This document shows positions 15,698 to 22,447 of a stretch of DNA of 64,000 nt, in pieces. This DNA is from Streptomyces katrae (GTDB lineage Bacteria; Actinomycetota; Actinomycetes; Streptomycetales; Streptomycetaceae): positions 248,001-312,000 of the forward strand of contig NZ_JNZY01000001.1 of assembly GCF_000717655.1 (NCBI RefSeq). Reading direction: 5' to 3'. How positions within the stretch are numbered: the first letter of the stretch is position 1; every line of letters begins with the position of its first letter. A model generated the notes under the pieces. It saw only the letters and a program-made list of their open reading frames with translations, ran no database searches and was not told the origin of the DNA. Position numbers and translations under genes: made by a program.

Positions 15698-17803
15698 TCA
15701 GAAGCGGCCGCCGCCCATGCGGCCGCGGGTCCCGCCGCCGCCGAACGAGCCGGGGCCCGGGCCCCCGCCCCCGAAGCCCCCGAACCCGCCGCCGAAGCCC
15801 CCGCCCCCGCGGCCGCCGCGCAGGATCTCGCCCAGGATGATCCCGCCGAGGACCGCGCCGCCCATGCCGCCCCCCTGCTGGCGCTGCCCGCCGCCGTACG
15901 GGTCCTGGTACGCCCGTACGTCCTGCTCGGCCAGCTGCTGCGCCTGTCGCGCCAGCCCGTCCGCCTGCTGGGCCTCCGCCAGCGCCGCCGCCGGGTCCGA
16001 GCCCGCCAGGGCCGCCGACCGCTCCATGCGCCGCTGCGCCTCCGCCAGCCGGGTACGGGCCTGGCTGCCGACCGCGCCCCGGCTCGTGGTGATGTAGTCC
16101 GCCGCCGCGCCGATCGCGCTGCGCGCCGAGAGCACCGCCTGGTCCAGCAGGGCCGCGGCCCGCCGGCTGCCCGCCTCGCGCTCCCGGGCCCCGGCCAGCG
16201 CCTCGTCGAGGACGGCATCGGCCTCCTCGACCCGGCGCAGCGCGTCGATCGGGTCGTACCGGCCGGCGTCCTGCGCCCGCCGTACGTCGGCCAGGACCGC
16301 CTCCGCCCGGCCGATCCGGCCGCGCAGGTCCGCCGTGGAGGCCCCCTCGGCGGTGCCGGTCAGCAGGCCGCGGGCATCGGCGAGGTCGGTCTCCGTCTCC
16401 GTGAGCGCGCCGGGCAGCTTCCCGGCCGCCTCCGCCAGCTCCTGCGCCCGCCGCTCCACCGCGTCGACCAGCGTCGCCGTCTGGTCCACCGCGCCCTCGG
16501 CGGCCCGTACGTGGACGGCGGCCTTCCCGTTGTCGCCGCTCTCGAGCGCCGCCCGGGCCTCGCCGAGGCTGGTCGTCGCGAACAGCAGCCGGTCCTCGGC
16601 CTGTCCGGCGTTGGAGGCCACCGGCGCGGACGCCGAGTCCGCGTAGCGCCCGGCGAGCGCGGTCAGGGTGGCCACGGCCGTCGTCGTACGGCCCGTCAGC
16701 GCCCGCACGTGCGCCTCCACCGTCGCCACGGCCTGGGGGGCGTTCTTCTCCAGGTCCCGCAGCCGGTCGAAGTCCGCCGACTCCGCGTCGAGCCGCCGGT
16801 TCGCCTCCGTGCAGCGGGCCACGATCTCGTCCAGCATCCGCCGCCGGGTGGGGTCGTCCTCGGGGGAGGCGTCGTCGAGCTGCTGGCGCAGCCGGAACGC
16901 GGCCGTCAGCTCGCTCTGCGCGAGGGCCACGGCCTCGGTGAACGTGCCGACCGCCGCGTCCCCGAACTGCGCGGAGGCGAAGCCGAGCTCCTCGGTGCTG
17001 GTACGGATCGCGTCGTCGGTCTCCACCAGCAGCGCCTTGGCCTTGGCGTCCAGCTCGGGCAGCGGGAGGGCGGTCGTGGTCGCGGGCTGCGCGCCCCAGC
17101 CCGTCGTACCGCTGCGGCCGGCGCCGCCCTTGCGCTTGCGGCGGCTGTACGCGTACGCACCGAGGGCGCCGGCCGCGCCGACGACGACCACCGGGAGCAC
17201 GAAGTCGCCGGCCCCGGTCTCGCCGCCCGCACCGCCGCCGGGATTCGCCACGCCGGGGGTGATCGTGGGCACGGGTACGGGCTTCCCGCCGAGCACGGCG
17301 CCGTACCCGTCGGCGGCGCCGATCGCGGCGCCCGCCCAGTCGTTCTGCTTCAGCGCGGGCTCGATGGCCGTACGGGCGACATCCGCGAGCTGCGCCTCGG
17401 TGAACCCGGAGTCGACATCGGCCGAATAGGCGTACTGGCGCGCCCCGGTCGCCACGGCCAGCAGCAGGTCGTCCTGGCCGAGGCCGTTCTTCTGCGCGGT
17501 GGCGTCCGCCCAGCTCTGGGCGGAGCGTTCGGAGAAATCGTGCACGTACGTCACGAAGAGCTGGATCCGGTGGTCCGCGTACAGCTTGTCCAGCGCGGCG
17601 GTGACGGCGGCCTTCCGGTCGCCGAGGGCGCCCACGCGGTCGGTGATCTGCCCCTGCCGGGACAGGCTGACGGGATCGTCGGCCCGAGCGGCCGGCGCCC
17701 CGGTCACCCCCCAGCCGCCGAGCCCCAGCAGCGCGGCGGCCAGGACGAGCCCGGCCCGTACGGAGATCCCGGCGGCGGTGGGTCGTCGCTTCGGCGGAGT
17801 CAC
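15698..17803 (-). CDS. TPM-domain membrane protein
   Basis: About 701 residues. The signal peptide (about 8-40) ends near APAARADDP. A TPM/YgcG-type domain (about 45-170) contains VTYVHDFSERSAQSWAD and DLLLAVATG. A Gly-rich linker, one transmembrane helix (about 200-218) followed by RRKRK, and a long Ala/Glu/Arg-rich coiled coil in the cytoplasm (about 240-620) come next. A Gly/Phe-rich tail (GGGFGGGFGGFGGGG) ends the protein. GTG 17803 is chosen because the residues before it do not resemble a signal peptide; an in-frame ATG at 17848 is possible. TPM proteins are linked to photosystem repair or membrane-protein quality control, which fits the pspA gene downstream. Confidence 0.88.
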   Translation of the reverse strand: MTPPKRRPTAAGISVRAGLVLAAALLGLGGWGVTGAPAARADDPVSLSRQGQITDRVGALGDRKAAVTAALDKLYADHRIQLFVTYVHDFSERSAQSWADATAQKNGLGQDDLLLAVATGARQYAYSADVDSGFTEAQLADVARTAIEPALKQNDWAGAAIGAADGYGAVLGGKPVPVPTITPGVANPGGGAGGETGAGDFVLPVVVVGAAGALGAYAYSRRKRKGGAGRSGTTGWGAQPATTTALPLPELDAKAKALLVETDDAIRTSTEELGFASAQFGDAAVGTFTEAVALAQSELTAAFRLRQQLDDASPEDDPTRRRMLDEIVARCTEANRRLDAESADFDRLRDLEKNAPQAVATVEAHVRALTGRTTTAVATLTALAGRYADSASAPVASNAGQAEDRLLFATTSLGEARAALESGDNGKAAVHVRAAEGAVDQTATLVDAVERRAQELAEAAGKLPGALTETETDLADARGLLTGTAEGASTADLRGRIGRAEAVLADVRRAQDAGRYDPIDALRRVEEADAVLDEALAGAREREAGSRRAAALLDQAVLSARSAIGAAADYITTSRGAVGSQARTRLAEAQRRMERSAALAGSDPAAALAEAQQADGLARQAQQLAEQDVRAYQDPYGGGQRQQGGGMGGAVLGGIILGEILRGGRGGGGFGGGFGGFGGGGPGPGSFGGGGTRGRMGGGRF

Positions 17804-17849
17804 ATTCCGGAGGCTATGACCACACTCCGGCCCCCGCGACCGGAGCACC

Positions 17850-18145
17850 CAGCCGGTCTGGGCAGGCAGGGAGGCTCGCGGGACGCAGCGCCCGGCTGCC
17901 CCGCCGGCCCCGGGCCGGGCTGGTGGCCGGGGCCCCCTCTCGGGCGCTCCTGGAGCGCCGGGCCGGGAGGACGTGCACCCGGCCGGTCAGGGCAGTGCGA
18001 GGGCGGGCGCCCACCCGCTCGCCCCGCCACTGCTCCGGCGCCGTGTACGCGGGCGTGCCGAACATCCGGCCCATGCCGCCCCGGCCCAGCCGCTGGCCGG
18101 CCGGTACCGGCCGGCCAGCCGATCCCCACCCGCAGCGCAAAGCCC
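17850..18145 (-). pseudogene. Remnant of a Ser/Thr protein kinase gene
   Basis: Read on the minus strand, one frame gives RLGRGGMGRMFGTPAYTAPEQW followed by RGERV. This joins the glycine-rich ATP loop of a bacterial Hanks-type kinase directly to the activation segment and APE motif. The VAIK lysine, the HRD catalytic loop and the DFG motif, normally about 150 residues between these elements, are missing. The LAGRYR prefix common before the loop is present but in another frame. Beyond RGERV the sequence drifts without a recognisable domain. No ribosome-binding site or intact start is seen. It is a deletion- and frameshift-decayed fragment filling the 408-base gap between the TPM gene and sdhB. 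Confidence 0.7.
18092..18119. repeat. 28-bp perfect palindrome
   Basis: A perfect palindrome starting GCTGGCCGG, centred on GGTACC at 18103-18108. Its 18-bp core CCGGCCGGTACCGGCCGG (18097-18114) recurs exactly at 60239-60256, upstream of the enoyl-CoA hydratase gene. Here it overlaps the kinase remnant, where it encodes the AGRYRPA-like segment before the ATP loop. Confidence 0.75.
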
Positions 18146-18211
18146 CCTGACATCACGTCATGCGTCGTTCTCCCAGGGGGCATTGTCCTGCGCAATGAAC
18201 GGCCGGGGGCG

Positions 18212-18985
18212 CTACAGGTCAGCACGCCTGCGGATCTTGTTGCCCAGCCACACCAGCGGGTCGTACTTGCGGTCCACCGCCCGCTCCTTCAGCGGGATCA
18301 GCGCATTGTCGGTGATCTTGATGCCCTCGGGGCAGACCTCCGTACAGCACTTGGTGATGTTGCAGTAGCCGAGCCCGTGCTCCTCCTGGGCCGTGCGCTT
18401 GCGGTCCAGGCCCGCCTCCGCCGCCGCGTCCAGCGGGTGCATGTCCAGCTCGGCGACCCGCATCAGGAAACGGGGACCGGCGAAGGCGGGTTTGTTCTCC
18501 TCGTGGTCGCGCACCACGTGGCAGGTGTCCTGGCACAGGAAGCACTCGATGCACTTCCGGAACTCCTGCGAGCGGTCCACGTCCACCTGCTGCATCCGGT
18601 ACGCCCCCGGAGCCACCCCCTGCGGCGGGACGAAGGCCGGGACCTCGCGCGCCTTCTCGTAGTTGAAGGACACGTCCGTGACCAGGTCCCGGACGACCGG
18701 GAACGCGCGCAACGGCGTGACCGTGATCGTCTCGGCCCGGTCGAAGGTCGACATGCGCGTCATGCACATCAGCCGGGGCCGGCCGTTGATCTCCGCACTG
18801 CACGAGCCGCATTTGCCCGCCTTGCAGTTCCAGCGCACCGCCAGGTCCGAGGCCTGGGTGGCCTGCAGCCGGTGGACGATGTCCAGGACGACCTCGCCGT
18901 CGTGCACCTCGACGGTGAAGTCCCGCAGCTCCCCGCCTTCCGCGTCGCCCCGCCAGATCCGGAAGCTCGCGTCGTACGTACTCAT
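18212..18985 (-). CDS. sdhB: Succinate dehydrogenase / fumarate reductase iron-sulfur subunit (Sdh1 type)
   Basis: A 257-residue iron-sulfur subunit. The [2Fe-2S] ligands are in CKAGKCGSCSAEI and the later C of RPRLMC. The second half carries the ferredoxin-like cysteine sets CIECFLCQDTC and CNITKCCTEVCPEG for the [4Fe-4S] and [3Fe-4S] clusters. Electrons pass from FAD in SdhA to the membrane subunit. The ATG at 18985 overlaps the stop of sdhA by four bases, so translation is coupled. The length and order (membrane subunit, flavoprotein, FeS) match the mycobacterial Sdh1 type as I remember it. Confidence 0.95.
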   Translation of the reverse strand: MSTYDASFRIWRGDAEGGELRDFTVEVHDGEVVLDIVHRLQATQASDLAVRWNCKAGKCGSCSAEINGRPRLMCMTRMSTFDRAETITVTPLRAFPVVRDLVTDVSFNYEKAREVPAFVPPQGVAPGAYRMQQVDVDRSQEFRKCIECFLCQDTCHVVRDHEENKPAFAGPRFLMRVAELDMHPLDAAAEAGLDRKRTAQEEHGLGYCNITKCCTEVCPEGIKITDNALIPLKERAVDRKYDPLVWLGNKIRRRADL

Positions 18986-20928
18986 TCGTACAGCTCCTCT
19001 TCGGCGAGGTACTTGACCAGCTCTTCCTTCTCGAAGAGCGCGAGCAGGTCGGGGCGGATGGGTTCGGTCCGGGTCCGGACGAGGGAGATCCGGTCGGCGG
19101 CCGGGTCCTCGGGCGCCGGGTCGACCGGACGGCACAACAGGTTCACCGGGCGCCAGTCGCGCTCCATCGACGGGCAGTCCTCCCGGGTGTGCCCGCCGCG
19201 GCTCTCGGTGCGTTCCAGGGCCGCGCGGGCCACGCACTCGCTGACCAGCAGCATGTTCCGCAGGTCCAGGGCGAGGTGCCAGCCCGGGTTGAACTGCCGG
19301 TGTCCCTCGACCCCGGCCCGGGCCGCCCGTACGCGCAGGCCCGCCAGCCTCTGCAGGGCCTCGGCCATCTCGCCCTCGCGGCGGATGATCCCGACCAGGT
19401 CGTTCATGGTCGTCTGGAGTTCCTGGTGGAGCGTGTACGGGTTCTCCGCGCCCTCGGCGGCGTGGAACGGGGCCAGCGCCTCCGCGGCGGCCGCGTCGAT
19501 CTCCGCCTGGGAGACCGCGGGCCGCGCTTCGGCGAGGCCCGTGGCGTACTCGGCCGCGTGCAGCCCGGCCCGCCGGCCGAACACCAGCAGGTCGGACAGG
19601 GAGTTCCCGCCGAGCCGGTTCGAGCCGTGCATGCCGCCCGCGACCTCGCCCGCCGCGAACAGGCCCGGGACCCCGACGGTGGCCGCGGTGTCGGAGTCGA
19701 CCGCGATCCCGCCCATCACGTAGTGGCAGGTCGGGCCGACCTCCATCGGCTCGGCGGTGATGTCCACGTCCGCCAGCTCCTTGAACTGGTGGTACATGGA
19801 GGGCAGCCGCCGCTTGATCTTCTCGGCCGGCATCCGGGTGGACACGTCGAGGAAGACCCCGCCGTGCGGGGAGCCGCGGCCCGCCTTGACCTCGGAATTG
19901 ATGGCCCGGGCCACCTCGTCGCGGGGGAGCAGCTCGGGGGGACGCCGGTTGTGGTCCGGATCCTCGTACCAGCGGTCGCCCTCCTCCTCGGACTCCGCGT
20001 ACTTCTCCTTGAAGACGTCCGGGACGTAGTCGAACATGAACCGCTTGCCCTCGCTGTTGCGCAGCACCCCGCCGTCGCCGCGCACCGACTCGGTGACGAG
20101 GATGCCCTTGACCGAGGGCGGCCAGACCATGCCGGTCGGGTGGAACTGCACGAACTCCATGTTCAGCAGGGGCGCGCCCGCGAGCAGCGCCAGCGCGTGA
20201 CCGTCGCCGGTGTACTCCCAGGAGTTGGACGTCGTCTTGAAGGACTTGCCGATCCCGCCCGTGGCCAGGACCACCGCCGGGGCCTCCAGGACGAAGAACC
20301 GGCCGGACTCGCGCTCGTAGCAGAAGGCCCCCGAGACCCTCCCCCCGGGCTTTCGGCCGGGAGGGCCCCCCGTCCCGCTTCGCTCGCCTTCCTTCAACAC
20401 CCTGGTGACCGTGCACTCCTGGAAGACCTTGAGCCGGGCTTCGTAGTCCCCGAACTCCTTGAAGTCCTCCTGCTGGAGCTGGACGATCTTCTGCTGGAGG
20501 GTTCGGATCAGCTCCAGACCGGTCCGGTCGCCCACGTGCGCGAGGCGCGGGTACTCGTGCCCGCCGAAGTTGCGCTGGGAGATCTTCCCGTCCGGGGTGC
20601 GGTCGAAGAGCGCGCCCCAGGTCTCCAGCTCCCAGACCCGGTCGGGGGCCTCCTTCGCGTGGAGTTCCGCCATCCGCCACTGGTTCAGGAACTTGCCCCC
20701 GCGCATGGTGTCGCGGAAGTGCACCTGCCAGTTGTCGCCCTCGTTGACGTTGCCCATGGAGGCGGCGATCCCGCCCTCCGCCATCACCGTATGGGCCTTG
20801 CCGAACAGGGACTTGCAGATCACGGCCGTACGCTTGCCCCGCTCGCGCGCCTCGATCGCGGCCCGCAGCCCGGCGCCGCCCGCACCGACCACGACCACGT
20901 CCCACTGCTGCCGGTCGACTTGAGCCAT
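18982..20928 (-). CDS. sdhA: Succinate dehydrogenase / fumarate reductase flavoprotein subunit (Sdh1 type)
   Basis: A 648-residue flavoprotein oxidising succinate to fumarate. The Rossmann FAD fingerprint is VVVGAGGAGLRAA (about 12-24). His46 in GKAHTVMAEGG is the expected site of covalent FAD. QFHPTG, GGVxxDVSTR and GGMHGSNRLGGNSL are conserved active-site segments. An unusual Gly/Pro/Arg-rich stretch (ERSGTGGPPGRKPGGRV, about 190) interrupts a conserved region. It is encoded by a GC-rich near-palindrome around 20340-20400 and looks like an in-frame insertion. The gene starts two bases from the end of the membrane-subunit gene and overlaps sdhB at its end. Confidence 0.95.
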   Translation of the reverse strand: MAQVDRQQWDVVVVGAGGAGLRAAIEARERGKRTAVICKSLFGKAHTVMAEGGIAASMGNVNEGDNWQVHFRDTMRGGKFLNQWRMAELHAKEAPDRVWELETWGALFDRTPDGKISQRNFGGHEYPRLAHVGDRTGLELIRTLQQKIVQLQQEDFKEFGDYEARLKVFQECTVTRVLKEGERSGTGGPPGRKPGGRVSGAFCYERESGRFFVLEAPAVVLATGGIGKSFKTTSNSWEYTGDGHALALLAGAPLLNMEFVQFHPTGMVWPPSVKGILVTESVRGDGGVLRNSEGKRFMFDYVPDVFKEKYAESEEEGDRWYEDPDHNRRPPELLPRDEVARAINSEVKAGRGSPHGGVFLDVSTRMPAEKIKRRLPSMYHQFKELADVDITAEPMEVGPTCHYVMGGIAVDSDTAATVGVPGLFAAGEVAGGMHGSNRLGGNSLSDLLVFGRRAGLHAAEYATGLAEARPAVSQAEIDAAAAEALAPFHAAEGAENPYTLHQELQTTMNDLVGIIRREGEMAEALQRLAGLRVRAARAGVEGHRQFNPGWHLALDLRNMLLVSECVARAALERTESRGGHTREDCPSMERDWRPVNLLCRPVDPAPEDPAADRISLVRTRTEPIRPDLLALFEKEELVKYLAEEELYE

Positions 20929-20929
20929 G

Positions 20930-21751
20930 TCAGAAGAACCTCGGATCGTTGAAGGCGCCGCTGGCCAGCAGGTACACGTAGAAGTCGCACAGGGCGACGC
21001 TGATCAGCGAGGCCCAGGCGAGCAGCATGTGGCGGGTGTTGAGCCGGCTGACCCAGCCCCACAGCCGGTAGCGCACCGGGTGTTTGGAGAAGTGCTTCAG
21101 ACGGCCGCCCATGATGTGCCGGCAGGAGTGGCAGGAGAGCGTGTAGGCCCAGATCAGCGCGATGTTGACGACGAAGAGCAGGGTCCCGAGGCCCATGTGG
21201 CCCCAGTCGTAGTGCTCGTCGCGGAAGGTCAGCACCGTGTCGTACGTGAGGATGCCCGCGACCGGCAGCGCCGCGTAGAAGAAGTACCGGTGGATGTTCT
21301 GGAGGATCAGCGGGAAGCGGGTCTCGCCGGTGTACTTCGCGTGCGGTTCGGCGACGGCGCAGGCGGGCGGCGAGGCCCAGAAGCCCCGGTAGTAGGCCTT
21401 CCGGTAGTAGTAGCAGGTCAGCCGGAAGCCGAGCGGGAAGATCAGGATCAGCAGGGCGGGGGACAGGCCCCACCAGCTGCCGAACAGGTCCAGGTTGGGG
21501 CCGTCGCGCATCTCCTGGCAGTTCTCCGCGAGACACGGGGAATAGAACGGGGAGACGTACGGGGCCGCGTAGTAGTCGGCGTTGGCGAAGGCCCGCCACG
21601 TCGAGTAGACGATGAAGGCGAGCAGTCCGGCCGCGGTGACGGCGGGGGCCAGCCACCACCGGTCGGTGCGCAGGTGCCGGGCGGCGATCGCGGCCCGGGA
21701 GGCGTCGTGGACGCCGGTCAGCTGCCGGGGTGGTTCCGTGCCTGTGGCCAA
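20930..21751 (-). CDS. Succinate dehydrogenase membrane anchor / cytochrome b subunit (Sdh1 type)
   Basis: About 273 residues with five hydrophobic helices (about 34-55, 100-120, 150-170, 185-215 and 240-262). Several helices contain histidines suitable for heme or quinone sites (for example NIHRYFFY, LSCHSCRHI). A CLAENCQEM loop lies between helices 1 and 2. This is the single-gene membrane anchor of Sdh1-type complexes. TTG 21751 is chosen because GGAG precedes it at six bases; an in-frame ATG at 21787 would add 12 residues. It is the first gene of the sdh operon and the flavoprotein gene follows at once. Confidence 0.85.
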   Translation of the reverse strand: MATGTEPPRQLTGVHDASRAAIAARHLRTDRWWLAPAVTAAGLLAFIVYSTWRAFANADYYAAPYVSPFYSPCLAENCQEMRDGPNLDLFGSWWGLSPALLILIFPLGFRLTCYYYRKAYYRGFWASPPACAVAEPHAKYTGETRFPLILQNIHRYFFYAALPVAGILTYDTVLTFRDEHYDWGHMGLGTLLFVVNIALIWAYTLSCHSCRHIMGGRLKHFSKHPVRYRLWGWVSRLNTRHMLLAWASLISVALCDFYVYLLASGAFNDPRFF

Positions 21752-21868
21752 AGGGGACTCCGGGTGGAGTGATGACGGATGACCCACGAGGCCCAGCCGC
21801 GGACGGCTGGGCCTGGTGGGGTGCGGGGGTACCGGCGCGTGCGGGGTGCGGGGCCGCGTACGCCAGGG

Positions 21869-22099
21869 TCAGGGTGCCCGGCGGTCGCGGGCGCCGAGAC
21901 CCTCGTCGTCGACGTCCTTCCACAGCGAGCTGTCGTACGGGGTGTCCGGAACGGTGACCATCCCCTCCCGGCGTGGGGCCCGCGGTGTGTCCGGGGCCTG
22001 CCGGGCTGCGTCCTCGACGTCTCGCTCCAGCCGCTCGACCGAGCGGACCAGCTCGTTCAGGTTGCGTCGTACGGCGGTCAAATCGTCTTGCAGGGACAT
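21869..22099 (-). CDS. Small conserved coiled-coil protein
   Basis: A 76-residue protein. The first 35 residues form an amphipathic coiled coil (SLQDDLTAVRRNLNELVRSV...). A Pro/Arg-rich linker and a SSLWKDVDDEGLG tail follow. The ATG at 22099 is preceded by AAGTGAGGGCAAGTC, a usable ribosome-binding site. It has no recognised domain and no signal peptide. It lies about 80-120 bases upstream of the sdh operon on the same strand and might share its transcript. I recognise the type as a conserved hypothetical protein of streptomycetes; the function is unknown. Confidence 0.7.
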   Translation of the reverse strand: MSLQDDLTAVRRNLNELVRSVERLERDVEDAARQAPDTPRAPRREGMVTVPDTPYDSSLWKDVDDEGLGARDRRAP

Positions 22100-22376
22100 G
22101 ACTTGCCCTCACTTCCGCTGGTTGCGGTGGCAACGCTCATGTGCGCCTGCGAGTGTCGCGCCTCCCGTCCCCCGTTGTGAAGGGACGTGCAGCGATTGCG
22201 GGCGCGCAGGCGCAATCCGTGCGCCCCTCCCTGCTTCCATTTTGATCCCTCTTCCGAGGGAACGCCCGTCCGTGACGCAAGGGGATTGGTCCGCACGGGT
22301 GGGGTTCGCGGCGTGGCGAGGGCCGGCTGCGAGAGGTGCGGCGGCCTGTGGATTTCAGTGTGTTGCGGCACCCAGT

Positions 22377-22413
22377 GTGATCAGCTCCATATACCGCCAA
22401 ACGTGATCAAGCT
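22377..22413. promoter_or_regulatory. Direct repeats upstream of the orphan binding-protein gene
   Basis: GTGATCAGCT at 22377-22386 is repeated as GTGATCAAGCT at 22403-22413, about 35-60 bases before the lipoprotein start. The 348-base gap (22100-22447) between divergent genes holds nothing else I recognise. The spacing of 26 bases and the position near the start suggest a regulator binding site overlapping the promoter. Confidence 0.4.
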
Positions 22414-22447
22414 GCCCCTTTCACGCCCCGCCCCGGAGGTACCACCC

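Noticed and set aside
15668..19723. A 1351-residue plus-strand open frame.
   Set aside because: It lies opposite the TPM, sdhB and sdhA genes, has His/Arg/Gly-biased composition and no family motif.
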